From CAYYAQ01 sp964469555 (GTDB taxonomy: Bacteria > Planctomycetota > UBA1135 > UBA2386): a stretch of DNA of 64,000 nucleotides. The stretch lies in contig CAYYAQ010000003.1 in NCBI GenBank assembly GCA_964469555.1, forward strand, positions 1 to 64,000. Reading direction: 5' to 3'. The position numbers and the translations under genes are program-made. Below, one piece after another: positions 25,907 to 34,954 of this stretch; the stretch's first letter is position 1, and each line of letters opens with the position of its first letter. The notes under the pieces were generated by a model. That model had not been told where the DNA came from. It worked only from the letters and a program-made list of their open reading frames with translations, and searched no databases.

Positions 25907-27133
25907 ATGGCTACTACATTCAAGTACGCGGCGAAGGATGCATCGGGTCGGACGGTCACCGGCTCCATGAAGGCCGATTCTCAGAACGACGTTCTCACCG
26001 ATCTTCGCCGCCGCCGGTTGACTCCAGTCGACATCGAGGAAACAGGTGGCGGACTGTTCTCCTCTGGAAAGAAGAAGGGCAGGTCCAAGTCGTCTTCGAG
26101 GAAGGGCGAGGTCGAGGTCTTCACGCGTCAGCTTTCGACGATGCTCAGCGCGGGTATCCCGATGCTCGAGGCCCTCGAGATCCTGGCCGATCAGGCCGAG
26201 AGTCCCGGGTTTACGTATTGCCTTGAGTGCGTGGTCGAGGAGATTCGCGGTGGCGCTGACCTCTCGAAAGCCCTCGGTGGCCATCCGAGGGTCTTCAGCG
26301 ACATCTACGTCAGCATGATCCGCGCCGGCGAGGTCTCTGGTCAAATCGATGTCATCCTGACGCGACTCGCCGAGTACCTCGAGGCGGCTGCTCACCTGCG
26401 GTCCGAGATCAAGTCGGCGATGACCTACCCGGTCGTTTCGTTGTTCCTGGTCATCGGTATCGCGAGCTTCCTGATGATCGGCATCGTGCCGAGTTTCAAG
26501 CCCGTGTTCCAGTCGCTCGAAGTCGAGCTTCCCGGCCTGACGTTGTTCACCATGGATATCGCGTTCTTCATGCGCGACAACTGGTATCTGATCCTCGGTG
26601 GCATCATCGCACTGGTCGTTGTGCTTCGCGCGTATATCAAGACGGAGCATGGAAAGCTCGTCTACGACACGATCACGCTACGCATCCCGGTCTTTGGACC
26701 GCTGTTCAAGAAGGTAGCCCTCTCACGGTTCGCCCGCACGTTCTCGACGCTCGTGAAGAGCGGTGTGCCGATTCTAGGCGCGATGGAGATCGTCTCGGAG
26801 ACCGCGGGCAACAAGGTGATCTCCAGTGTCGTCGACGAAGCGCGTGAGAGCGTCAAGCAGGGCGACACGCTGATGGAGCCGTTCTCCAAATCGAAGGTCT
26901 TCCCGGCGATGGTGACGAAGATGATCGGTATTGGCGAACGGTCCGGTGCCCTCGACCAGCTGCTGGAGAAGATCGCCGAGTTCTACGACCAGCAAGTTGA
27001 GACGGAGGTCAAGGCACTCACGTCCCTGATCGAGCCGATCATGATCGCCGTGATGGGCTTCGTCGTGGGCGGCATCGTCCTGGCGGTCTTCCTGCCAATC
27101 TTCAAGCTGCAGGAGAAGCTATCCGGAGGATAG
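25907..27133 (+). CDS. pilC: Type IV pilus inner-membrane platform protein PilC
   Basis: A 408-residue polytopic platform protein that couples the cytoplasmic ATPases to the pilin. It has the N-terminal FKYAAKDASGRTVTGSMKAD and two related GspF domains: VEVFTRQLSTMLSAGIPMLE with IRAGEVSGQIDVIL, and LSRFARTFSTLVKSGVPILG with IGIGERSGALDQLL. There are three membrane helices (about 170-195, 220-245, 375-400). Length and motifs are normal. It is last in the tight pilT-pilB-pilC run, with the TPR and pilin genes downstream on the same strand. Confidence 0.95.
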   Translation: MATTFKYAAKDASGRTVTGSMKADSQNDVLTDLRRRRLTPVDIEETGGGLFSSGKKKGRSKSSSRKGEVEVFTRQLSTMLSAGIPMLEALEILADQAESPGFTYCLECVVEEIRGGADLSKALGGHPRVFSDIYVSMIRAGEVSGQIDVILTRLAEYLEAAAHLRSEIKSAMTYPVVSLFLVIGIASFLMIGIVPSFKPVFQSLEVELPGLTLFTMDIAFFMRDNWYLILGGIIALVVVLRAYIKTEHGKLVYDTITLRIPVFGPLFKKVALSRFARTFSTLVKSGVPILGAMEIVSETAGNKVISSVVDEARESVKQGDTLMEPFSKSKVFPAMVTKMIGIGERSGALDQLLEKIAEFYDQQVETEVKALTSLIEPIMIAVMGFVVGGIVLAVFLPIFKLQEKLSGG

Positions 27134-27236
27134 CGATCCTGTACGAACCCCAGCTCCGGGCATCGGCCCTAGCCGTCGCGTCTCCTTGAGGTGCGACGAT
27201 CCGGTTTCGGAGCGCATGCAGACGAAGGAGTGAGAG

Positions 27237-28115
27237 ATGAACGACACTGGCAAACGAATCGGTGGTTACGGAGCGGCCGCGATCGTGGTCGCAGGATTGA
27301 TCTACGTGAGCTTCATCCGCGAGACGGACGCGGATCCCATGACCCTCCTCGGCTCCGCGAACGTCCAGATCAGCCTGGCTGCCGCGTTCCCGGAATTGGA
27401 CAGGGAAGGCAAGCCGAACGAGGCGCGGATCAAGATCCTGAGAGATGCGAGTGAGTTCGTCGCGAGGGCGCGCAAGCAGAATCCGAACCTGCACGCAGGC
27501 ATTGAGCTCGAGGCGCACCTGTCGTACATGAACGGCGACTACAAGACGGCCGCTGGCCTGTTCAAGGAGGCGCAGGGGAGCAAGGAATCCACGCCGGAGA
27601 GCAGTGTCATCGACAGGCTCAACGAGGCCGGGATGTGGCGTGCGGCGGAGAAACCGGAGAAGGCGTTGGCGGTCCTGGATCAGCTCTCGGAGTTCCTGGT
27701 GACGCACGCGACGATGTCGCAGAATCAACGGGCGCACTTGTTGGTCGAGCTTGACCGCGCCGACGAAGCGGTGGATATCGCGACACGTCTCGCCTACTCG
27801 TGCACGGATCCCGTCGTCCTGGTAAACGTCGGGTTGCTGCTCGAGTCTCAAAATGAGATGGAGATCGCCGAGGCAGCGTTCAGTGCCGCTGCGGAGAGGG
27901 CGCCGTGGGCGAACTACTACTTGGCGAAGCTCAAGATCTACGAAGAGGAGTTCGATACGGGATTGGATCTATTGAAGCGAGCGGTTGCTGCCGATGGTCG
28001 CCGGATTCGAGCCATGCTCAAGCGTGATTCGACGACCTGGAAGTCCATTGAAGGGGACGCGCGTTTCAAGGATCTATTCACCTCTGCGAGTAAACCGGCC
28101 AATCCTGGTCGCTGA
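27237..28115 (+). CDS. Membrane-anchored TPR protein between pilC and the pilin gene
   Basis: A 292-residue protein with one N-terminal helix (about 10-28, GYGAAAIVVAGLIYVSF), then helical repeats of TPR type: HLSYMNGDYKTAAGLFKEAQ, AAEKPEKALAVLDQLSEFL, RAHLLVELDRADEAVDIATR, EMEIAEAAFSAAAERAP. Helical repeats on the outer face suggest a scaffold. Its location between pilC and pilA suggests a pilus-related role, perhaps like PilF/PilW-type pilotins that help secretins assemble, but it has no lipobox and no direct family match was seen. GGAGTGAGAG upstream of ATG 27237 serves as ribosome-binding site. Confidence 0.75.
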   Translation: MNDTGKRIGGYGAAAIVVAGLIYVSFIRETDADPMTLLGSANVQISLAAAFPELDREGKPNEARIKILRDASEFVARARKQNPNLHAGIELEAHLSYMNGDYKTAAGLFKEAQGSKESTPESSVIDRLNEAGMWRAAEKPEKALAVLDQLSEFLVTHATMSQNQRAHLLVELDRADEAVDIATRLAYSCTDPVVLVNVGLLLESQNEMEIAEAAFSAAAERAPWANYYLAKLKIYEEEFDTGLDLLKRAVAADGRRIRAMLKRDSTTWKSIEGDARFKDLFTSASKPANPGR

Positions 28116-28195
28116 GTTGTTTGGGGAGTGGGGCGTGTGTCCCACGACACGCGGAGCGTGTGCTCCGTCACATGGCTGTTTAGGAAAAATTCATA

Positions 28196-28909
28196 ATGAA
28201 CAATCGGCAAAAGGGCTTCACGCTCATCGAGCTGATGATCGTTGTCGCGATCATCGCTATCATCGCATCCATCGCTATTCCGAACCTGTTGAGCGCGCGC
28301 TTGAACGCCAACGAGTCGGCCGCGATCGCCACGCTGAAGAACATCTCTTCCGCACAGGCCCAGTGCCAGGCTTCCGGCGCTATCGATACCAACAACAACG
28401 GCGCTGGTGAATACGGCTACTTCGGCGAGCTCGCCGGTGGCGTTGGCGTCCGCGACAGTGCTGGCTCCGCCAGCACCGACCACTTGGCTCCCCCGGTCCT
28501 CTCCGGTGCGTTCGCGAACGTCGCCACGCAGTCCGGCATCACCGGTGGCGCCGTCACGCGTTCCGGCTACATCTTCCAGGTTTACCTCCCGGCCAGTGAC
28601 ATGCTCGGACTGAACGAACAGACCACCGGTGGCGTTGGCTCGACCGCTCCGGACGCCGCGCAGGCTGAGGTTCTCTGGTGCTGCTACGCTTGGCCGAGCT
28701 CATTTGGTAACAGCGGCAAGCGCACCTTCTTCATCAACCAGTCCGGTGACGTTCTGAGCACCAAGAACCTCGCGCAGCGCTACAACGGCGCCGCGAAGGT
28801 TCCCGGTTGCACCGCCGCATTCCTGAAGGGCGCTGGCAACGAGATGGGTTCGACCGTCGCCGCCAACACCTCGGGCAATGACGACCAGGTCTGGGTCGTC
28901 GTCAACTAA
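28196..28909 (+). CDS. pilA: Type IV pilin (major pilin candidate)
   Basis: A 237-residue prepilin. A short basic leader (MNNRQKG) precedes the class III cleavage site G7/F8, and the mature chain begins FTLIELMIVVAIIAIIASIA with glutamate at position 5. The residues IPNLLSARLNANESAAIATL continue the alpha-1 helix. The globular part is longer than a small PilA and contains WCCYAW and one later Cys, giving a possible disulfide. The C-terminal NQSGDVLSTKN ... AKVPGC region resembles the extended pilins of planctomycetes and Myxococcus. It has its own leader and strong terminator, so it is probably expressed separately from pilTBC. TAGGAA is the ribosome-binding site. Confidence 0.93.
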   Translation: MNNRQKGFTLIELMIVVAIIAIIASIAIPNLLSARLNANESAAIATLKNISSAQAQCQASGAIDTNNNGAGEYGYFGELAGGVGVRDSAGSASTDHLAPPVLSGAFANVATQSGITGGAVTRSGYIFQVYLPASDMLGLNEQTTGGVGSTAPDAAQAEVLWCCYAWPSSFGNSGKRTFFINQSGDVLSTKNLAQRYNGAAKVPGCTAAFLKGAGNEMGSTVAANTSGNDDQVWVVVN

Positions 28910-28928
28910 GACCGCGATTCAATTCATG

Positions 28929-28965
28929 AAGAGGGTCTTGGACGAAAGTCCGGGACCCTCTTTGC
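28929..28965 (+). terminator. Terminator of the pilin gene
   Basis: AAGAGGGTC (28929-28937) pairs with GACCCTCTT (28954-28962), capped by an inner GGAC-GAAA-GTCC tetraloop stem and followed by a short T-rich run. It starts 19 bases after the pilin stop. Confidence 0.75.
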
Positions 28966-29140
28966 TTGTACCCGTGAAGAGGGGTTCCGGCCCTCCTTGC
29001 CAGTATCCCGGGGCCCCCGCGGTTGACCCGCCCGGTGCGGCCCGAACCCTGGTGGCAAGGCGGTTATCCGGCGCGGTGTGGGAGGATCGTACAGCCTATT
29101 CCTCAACCCTTTTGGTGATCGTGCCGATAGCCCCGATGGC

Positions 29141-30127
29141 ATGAGCATTTCTAATCCAGTCCGCGGGTACGACCTGCCCGGGTTGATGACGGGGGAGGTA
29201 CCGGAGAAACGAGACCGGCGTCAGGTCCCGATCACGCGCCGCACCATCAAAAGCCTCAGCCTGGTCATCCCCGCGAAGAACGAAGCCGCTGGCCTCCCCG
29301 GTCTTCTCGAAGAGTTGAACGGGGTGCTCGCCCAGCGCGAAGGCCTGCGCTACGAGATCCTGCTCATCGACGACGGTTCGACGGACGAGACAGCGGAGAT
29401 CGGTCTGGCTGCCGGAGCTCGGGTGATCACTCATCCCGAATCCCTGGGCAACGGCGCAGCGGTCAAACGCGGGATTCGTGAGGCGCAAATGGACTGGGTG
29501 GTGCTGTTGGATGGCGATGGCCAGCACCCGCCCGACCAGTTGCCCGAGCTGATCCGGCTGGCTGAGAGCCGCTACGACATGGTCGTGGGGTCGCGTGGCG
29601 GCAGCGGCGGCTCCGTGCACCGCAATCTCGCGAACCGCATCTACAACGGTCTCGCGAGCTACGTGACCAATCGACCCATCCCTGATCTCACGAGCGGGTA
29701 CCGGTTGATTCGCGCCGACGTGGTCAAGGGATTCTGCTACCTGCTACCCAATACGTTCAGCTATCCGACGACGATCACGCTCGCCATGATGAGAGCGGGT
29801 TACTCCGTAGGTTTCGCTCCCATCGAGGTGCGAGAGCGGCAGGGGAAGAGTCACATCCGCGTCATTCGCGACGGCACTCGCTTTCTGATCATCATCCTCC
29901 GCATCGCGACGTTCTTCGCGCCGCTGCGCGTGTTCATGCCGCTGTCTGCCGTGATGTTCGCGATGGGTTTGATCTGGTACGCGATCACCTACTTTACCGG
30001 TGGCCGGTTCACGAACATGGGCGTTCTGCTGTTCACGCAGGCATCCGTCATCTTCGGACTCGGCCTCGTCTCCGAGCAGGTCGCAGCGCTCCGCTTCCAA
30101 CGATCCGACGGAGACTTCCGGTCGTGA
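29141..30127 (+). CDS. Family 2 glycosyltransferase (DPM1/ArnC-like), membrane-anchored
   Basis: A 328-residue GT-A glycosyltransferase, likely making a polyprenyl-phosphate sugar. LSLVIPAKNEAAGLPGLLEE, ILLIDDGSTDETAE and VVLLDGDGQHPPDQLPEL supply the nucleotide and metal (DxD) sites. SGYRLIRADVVKGF follows, and two C-terminal membrane helices (about residues 250-310) anchor it. The start is uncertain: ATG 29141 is used, while an upstream GTG 29078 would add 21 residues; neither has a clear ribosome-binding site. It overlaps the next glycosyltransferase by 4 bases and is first of a three-gene operon ending in a TMTC-like enzyme that would use lipid-linked sugars. Confidence 0.88.
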   Translation: MSISNPVRGYDLPGLMTGEVPEKRDRRQVPITRRTIKSLSLVIPAKNEAAGLPGLLEELNGVLAQREGLRYEILLIDDGSTDETAEIGLAAGARVITHPESLGNGAAVKRGIREAQMDWVVLLDGDGQHPPDQLPELIRLAESRYDMVVGSRGGSGGSVHRNLANRIYNGLASYVTNRPIPDLTSGYRLIRADVVKGFCYLLPNTFSYPTTITLAMMRAGYSVGFAPIEVRERQGKSHIRVIRDGTRFLIIILRIATFFAPLRVFMPLSAVMFAMGLIWYAITYFTGGRFTNMGVLLFTQASVIFGLGLVSEQVAALRFQRSDGDFRS

Positions 30128-31302
30128 GCGAATTGCGGGTCCTCGCTTTCGGGGCCTGGGATACCGGCGCCGGCTACCCGCGCGCCGACGCCCTGCTTCT
30201 CGGTCTGCGAAGCAGCGGCTGCCTCGTGGACGAGTGTCGGTTCGAGTTGCCGTTCGCTGGAACAGAGAAGCGTCGTCTGTTGACTTCGCCCTGGTTGTGG
30301 CCCGGCTACTGGTGGTCGCTCCGGAAGGCGAAGCAGCAGGCGATCCGGGCCCTCACCGCGGCCGTCGAAGCACATCGTCCCGACGTGGTCCTCGTGCCGT
30401 ATCCCGGGCATCTCGTCGTCCGATGGGTGCGCGAGGCGTTTGGGGGACCGATCGTGTTGGATCTCTTCCTGTCCGCGTACGACACGGTGGTCATCGATCG
30501 TCAGATGTGCAAGCCGGGATCTCCGCTGGCCCGGTTCATGCGGCGCACGGACCAGCGTGCGTGCGAGGCTGCCGACTGCGTGCTCGTCGACACTCCCGCA
30601 AACGCCGTCTTCACCTCGGAACTGGTCGGGCTGCCGCCTGAGCGATTCGTCGCTATCCCCGTGTCGGATCCGATGGAGGCGGGGGAAGGGCTTCCGTATC
30701 GTCCCCCCGAAGTCGACGGGACGATCGAGCTCTTGTTCTTCGGCACCGGTGTGCCGTTGCACGGACTCAGCCACCTCCTCGACGCCGTCGAACAGTGTGA
30801 TCGGGTCCACCTCACGCTCATCTGCGGCGCGGCTGCTGACCGCGTGCGGGCGCAAGCGATACCTTCGAGTCGAGTGCGCGTCGTCGGCGAGTTCGTGGAT
30901 CCTGAGGTCTTGCGGGATTACCTCGCCCGGTCGCACCTGGTCGCGGGTGTCTTCGGAACCTCGCAAAAGGCAGACCGCGTGATCCCGTTCAAGGTCATGC
31001 AAGCACTTTCGGTGGGTCGACCGGTCATCACCGCGCGAACGCGCGCCACGAGCTCCGTGCTTCGTGAAGGCATCGACGCCGTGCTCGTCCCGCCCGGAAA
31101 TGCGACCGCCTTGGCGGCGGTCCTTTCGAGTCTGGCCGAACAACCCGAGCGATTGGTGGAGCTGGCCGCGGGGGCGCGCACCGTCTACGAGCGCCGGTTC
31201 TCGCTCGACGTCACCGGCGGGGCTCTGCGCGGTGCATGCCGCGCGTGCGTCGATCGTTCCTCCTCCCGCGCGGAGACCGTGGAACTCGTGGAGATGACGT
31301 GA
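30124..31302 (+). CDS. GT-B (family 4-like) glycosyltransferase
   Basis: A 392-residue GT-B enzyme. The N-terminal Rossmann half includes RVLAFGAWDTGAGYPRADAL and VVLVPYPGHLVVRW. The C-terminal donor half has LLFFGTGVPLHGLSHLLDAV, VRVVGEFVDPEVLRDYLARS and, near the end, IPFKVMQALSVGRPVITA with GNATALAAVLSSL. The usual E-x7-E pair is replaced by FKVMQALSVGRPVI, common in atypical GT4 members. It starts with GTG 30124 overlapping the previous stop (GTGA) and ends overlapping the next gene by 4 bases. The acceptor is unknown. Confidence 0.82.
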   Translation: MSELRVLAFGAWDTGAGYPRADALLLGLRSSGCLVDECRFELPFAGTEKRRLLTSPWLWPGYWWSLRKAKQQAIRALTAAVEAHRPDVVLVPYPGHLVVRWVREAFGGPIVLDLFLSAYDTVVIDRQMCKPGSPLARFMRRTDQRACEAADCVLVDTPANAVFTSELVGLPPERFVAIPVSDPMEAGEGLPYRPPEVDGTIELLFFGTGVPLHGLSHLLDAVEQCDRVHLTLICGAAADRVRAQAIPSSRVRVVGEFVDPEVLRDYLARSHLVAGVFGTSQKADRVIPFKVMQALSVGRPVITARTRATSSVLREGIDAVLVPPGNATALAAVLSSLAEQPERLVELAAGARTVYERRFSLDVTGGALRGACRACVDRSSSRAETVELVEMT

Positions 31303-33134
31303 GCGACGATCGGAAGCGCGATCACCGCGGGATGTGGGTCATCGCCGTGGCCACTTTGCTCGCGTACTTCCTCTGCCTCGGCGGAGACTTCGTCTACGAC
31401 GACGTGCACTCGGTTCGTGACAACAAGGCCGTGAGCTCTCTCGCGAACGTGCCTGGTTTCTTCGTGGACGTGTCCACCTTCAGCTCCGTCGACTGCCGGC
31501 TGTACCGGCCCGTGCTCTTGACGAGCTTCGCCATCGATGGGTTCATCGGCGACATGCGTCCATGGGCGTTCAAGCTCTCGAATCTGCTACTGCATCTCGT
31601 GGCCGCGTTCCTCTTGTTCGGGATTGCCCGCCGGGTCGGCGCGCGTCGCAACGGCGCGGTGCTCGCGGCGTGTCTCTTCGGCGCGCACCCGATGGTGTCC
31701 GAGGCGGTGAACACGATCTCCGGTCGCAGCAACTTGATGATGGTCGTCGCGCTGCTCGGTGCGGTGCGTTGTCATCTCTCCGCGATGGAAGGACGGCGAT
31801 ACGCCGTCCTCGGCACGACGCTTCTCGGCCTCGTCGCGATGGGCTGCAAGGAGCCGGGGATGATCCTGCCAGTCTTGCTCGTCATTCTGGAGGCACTCCG
31901 CGTCTCCGATGGTCCGCGGGACTACCGCGCCGCCGCGTTGCGGGTCTTGCCGACCGTGGTGGTGGTCGTCCTCTATCTATGTGTTCGCTCACACTTCCTC
32001 GGCGTGGCGTCGCTCGGGGTCGGGGCGTGGGCAGGCACGGACGTCAGTAGTGGGCACGGGCGGGGACTCGCGACCCAACTCGCGACGATGGCCGTCTTGT
32101 TGCCACAGTCGTTGCTCAAAGTCGTCGCCCCGCACGGCATGACGATGGATCCAGTCATCGCCTTCACGAACGAATGGAGCTCGCCGGTGGTCCTCGGCGG
32201 CGTGTTGTTCCTCGCGGTGCTCACGGCGGCGGGGCTCTGGGCGCCGCGCCGACGTCCCGGGGTCTTTCTCGGCACCTGCCTCGCATGGGGCACGGCGGCG
32301 CCCTGGGTCCTGAAGCCACTGAACCTGCCCTTCCTGGAGCACCGTTTCTACGGAACCCTCGCTGGCCTGGCGTTGGTCGCGGCCGTGGCCTTGCGGGGCG
32401 CAGAGTCTCATCTCGCGCGGATGTCGTGGCGCGGCGCGTTCGCGATCCCCGTGCTGCTGTTCGTGATCATCTCGGGAGCGCGATCGCTGGAGTTCACGAG
32501 CGAAGAGAAGCTCTGGACCCTGGAGCTGTCCCGCAATCCGGACTCACGGGTCGCGATGGCGGGCATCGCGGTGGTTCGCATGCAGCAGCATCGCTACGCC
32601 GAGGCGCGGCCCTATCTCGAGCAACTCGTGCAGGCCTACCCTCTGCGCCGCGACGCGAGGATGAATCTCGTGGAGGTCATGTTGCACACCGGCGATCCGG
32701 AGGCATCGGTCCCGCACACGCAGTTTCTCATCGAGACGTGGGAGCGAAATGCGTTCTACTGGTTGCTGCGGAGCCGCGTCCTGGCCGCGGTCGGCGTCTT
32801 GCGTCACGAGGATTCGTACTTCGACGCCGCGGTCGACGCCGCCCTGCACTGTCTGAAGATCAAGGAGCCGAAGGGTCTCGTGTATCGGACGGCTGCGAGC
32901 GCGCGTCGGTTGCAAGGCGATCTCGATGCGGCGATCGCCCTGCTGGACAGGAGTGTCGACCGCGGGCTCCATCACTCCTCGGTGTTGCTTGACCGAAGCG
33001 CGCTGTTGATCCGTCGCGGGAGGATCCGGGAGGCTCGGGCCGATCTCCACCGCGCGCGTGGCAACGAACCGTTCAATCCGCGGGTACTCCGCGCGTTGGA
33101 GGAACTCGACGGACGCGGTGCGACGCCGCGTTAG
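31299..33134 (+). CDS. TMTC-like membrane O-glycosyltransferase with TPR tail
   Basis: A 611-residue protein. GTG 31299 overlaps the preceding stop (GTGA). The N-terminal loop GDFVYDDVHSVRDNKAV matches the acidic motif of TMTC/PMT-type GT-C enzymes. About ten membrane helices fill residues 10-420, with GRSNLMMVVALLGAV and GCKEPGMILPVLLVIL, both seen in this group. From about residue 430 a periplasmic TPR region follows (AGIAVVRMQQHRYAEARPYL, RLQGDLDAAIALLDRSVDRG). In this group TPRs usually recruit protein acceptors, so protein O-glycosylation, for instance of pilin or surface lipoproteins, is plausible but inferred. It overlaps tatD tail to tail by 4 bases. Confidence 0.8.
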   Translation: MSDDRKRDHRGMWVIAVATLLAYFLCLGGDFVYDDVHSVRDNKAVSSLANVPGFFVDVSTFSSVDCRLYRPVLLTSFAIDGFIGDMRPWAFKLSNLLLHLVAAFLLFGIARRVGARRNGAVLAACLFGAHPMVSEAVNTISGRSNLMMVVALLGAVRCHLSAMEGRRYAVLGTTLLGLVAMGCKEPGMILPVLLVILEALRVSDGPRDYRAAALRVLPTVVVVVLYLCVRSHFLGVASLGVGAWAGTDVSSGHGRGLATQLATMAVLLPQSLLKVVAPHGMTMDPVIAFTNEWSSPVVLGGVLFLAVLTAAGLWAPRRRPGVFLGTCLAWGTAAPWVLKPLNLPFLEHRFYGTLAGLALVAAVALRGAESHLARMSWRGAFAIPVLLFVIISGARSLEFTSEEKLWTLELSRNPDSRVAMAGIAVVRMQQHRYAEARPYLEQLVQAYPLRRDARMNLVEVMLHTGDPEASVPHTQFLIETWERNAFYWLLRSRVLAAVGVLRHEDSYFDAAVDAALHCLKIKEPKGLVYRTAASARRLQGDLDAAIALLDRSVDRGLHHSSVLLDRSALLIRRGRIREARADLHRARGNEPFNPRVLRALEELDGRGATPR

Positions 33135-33904
33135 GTGAATAGTCGGCGTCCGTTCTCCATCGTCAACGCGGCGGCGTCGTCGAACGCGATCCCGCGAACC
33201 TCGGCCAACGCGGCCAATGTGTGTACCAGGAACGCGGGCTCGTTCGATTCGCTCCGCCGCGGTTGAGGGGTGAGGAACGGCGCGTCGGTCTCCACGAGGA
33301 TCCGATCCTCCGATGCGAACGCGGCGGCAGCCCTCAGATCCGTGGCCTTGGGATACGTCAGCGGGCCGGCGAACGACAAGTAGTAGCCGAGGTCGAGGGC
33401 TCTCCTCGCTTCGGCGACGCCGCCTGAGAAACAGTGGATCACGCCGCGGACTCCATCGTGCCCGGCGAGCACCGAGTAGGTGTCGTCGTGGGCGTCGCGC
33501 GAGTGGATGATCACGGGCTTGTCGCGATCCTTCGCGAGTTGAAGGTGCGCCTCGAGTGATCGTCGCTGCTCCTCGGGGGTCGTCCGGTCCCAGTAGTAGT
33601 CGAGACCAGTCTCGCCGATGGCGGTGCAATCGTCCTCCGAGCAGATCGCGGTGAGCGCAGCGAACTCCTCGTCGAACCGGTAGGCGCTGTTGGGGTGGAG
33701 GCCTGCGGAATAGAGCACCGAACACGCTGAGGAGGCGGACAGGCCGCGGCTGAATCCCTGGGCGTTCCGACTCGATGCCAGGTCGATACCGACAGTCAGC
33801 ATCGTGGTGATGCCATCCGCGGCGGCGCGGGTCACCGCGGCAGTCGGGTCGTCGACCTCGCCGTCGGTGCGCAGACCCAGGTGACAGTGGGTGTCGAAGA
33901 TCAC
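33131..33904 (-). CDS. tatD: TatD-family metal-dependent hydrolase
   Basis: A 257-residue TIM-barrel hydrolase, a 3'-5' DNase/RNase or D-aminoacyl-tRNA-processing enzyme in the family. Metal ligands are visible in FDTHCHL, IGETGLDYYW, VIIHSRDAHDD, VIHCFSGG and LVETDAPFLTPQPRR. Length is normal. It is read from the minus strand and converges on the TMTC-like gene with a 4-base overlap of stop regions. A membrane-anchored repeat protein lies upstream with a 21-base gap, so the two may be one transcript. Confidence 0.93.
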   Translation of the reverse strand: MIFDTHCHLGLRTDGEVDDPTAAVTRAAADGITTMLTVGIDLASSRNAQGFSRGLSASSACSVLYSAGLHPNSAYRFDEEFAALTAICSEDDCTAIGETGLDYYWDRTTPEEQRRSLEAHLQLAKDRDKPVIIHSRDAHDDTYSVLAGHDGVRGVIHCFSGGVAEARRALDLGYYLSFAGPLTYPKATDLRAAAAFASEDRILVETDAPFLTPQPRRSESNEPAFLVHTLAALAEVRGIAFDDAAALTMENGRRLFT

Positions 33905-33925
33905 CGAACGAATGTAGCGCGACCG

Positions 33926-34954
33926 CTACTTATCGGCGAAGTCGAACTGCTTCTTGTAGTCGTTGAGCTTCGCTCGGATCCCCGCGTCGACTTCCTTCAT
34001 GTCGACCTCCTTCAGGAACGGCACGGCATCCTGACCGAGGGCTTCGACGACGGCTACCATGCACTTGCGACGGAAGAGGGGATTGGGCACCTGGCCTGGA
34101 ACGGGCGCTTGCTGCCAGAACAGCTCCTTGATGCGGTTGGCGGACATGACGGACTTCATCCTGCCCAGCGCTTCAACGCACCGTTGCACCGTGATCGTCT
34201 CGTAGTACTCGGTTCTTGTCAGCATCCGCAGGAGGGTCCTCTCCACCTCGGGATGACCCGTCGCCACGTAGTCGTCGATGTAGTTGAACAGTTGCTTGGG
34301 GTGTAGCCCCGGAGTCTGGCTTCCGGCACGCTGACTCGGGTTGGTGTGTTTTTCGGCGAGCAGCTCGTGCAGGATCTCGCCGGCGATCTTCTTGTCGGCC
34401 AGCAGCAACTCGCTCGCGGCGAAGCGGCGCAGTCGAAGACTGACCGCGAACTCCTTGCCACGCAGCACGCGGGCGAGGAGGTCCTTGCCCTTTGGAGGAT
34501 CGGCGGACAGCGCGGCGATGAGGAGCCACTTGCGCAACTCGTCGTTGGTCGTCGCGTCCCCTCCGACACTCTGCTCGGCGAGGAACGCGCTCTCGATCTG
34601 CGCGGAGGCGTCCGGGAGGAAGGACATGGTCTCGACGATGTCCTTCATGCGTTCGTCGACGAAGAACCGATCGTCCGAACCCGGCTTGCTCTTTTCCAAC
34701 CACGGGGCCCAGTACTGCAGGTGCTCGAGCAAGAGCAGGAAGCCGGCGCCTTCGTACTTGGCCGTCGCGAAGTAACCCCACTCCCTCACGGAGTGTTGCA
34801 GGGCTCGCAATCGACCGTCGAGTTCATCGCGGGTCGCGTGGGCGTCGTGGACGAGGTACCCGGTGCCCGCGAGGTTCGCGATCAGGAGGGCCACCAGCAG
34901 GCCGGGGACCAGTCGCGCGGGATTGGGAGCGTTGGAAGTCGGGTTGGTTGTCAT
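33926..34954 (-). CDS. Membrane-anchored helical-repeat (HEAT-like) protein, unknown function
   Basis: A 342-residue protein using the ATG at 34954, which has AAAAGG about 9 bases upstream; an ATG at 34975 adds 7 residues. One N-terminal helix (RLVPGLLVALLIANLAGTGYL) is followed by a short coiled coil (ATRDELDGRLRALQ). A long all-helical domain comes next, with HEAT-like spacing: DELRKWLLIAALSADPPKG, LRLRRFAASELLLADKKIAG, VQRCVEALGRMKSVMSANRI, KCMVAVVEALGQDAVPFL. Such repeats are binding scaffolds. No enzyme motif is seen and no family is recognised. Confidence 0.7.
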   Translation of the reverse strand: MTTNPTSNAPNPARLVPGLLVALLIANLAGTGYLVHDAHATRDELDGRLRALQHSVREWGYFATAKYEGAGFLLLLEHLQYWAPWLEKSKPGSDDRFFVDERMKDIVETMSFLPDASAQIESAFLAEQSVGGDATTNDELRKWLLIAALSADPPKGKDLLARVLRGKEFAVSLRLRRFAASELLLADKKIAGEILHELLAEKHTNPSQRAGSQTPGLHPKQLFNYIDDYVATGHPEVERTLLRMLTRTEYYETITVQRCVEALGRMKSVMSANRIKELFWQQAPVPGQVPNPLFRRKCMVAVVEALGQDAVPFLKEVDMKEVDAGIRAKLNDYKKQFDFADK

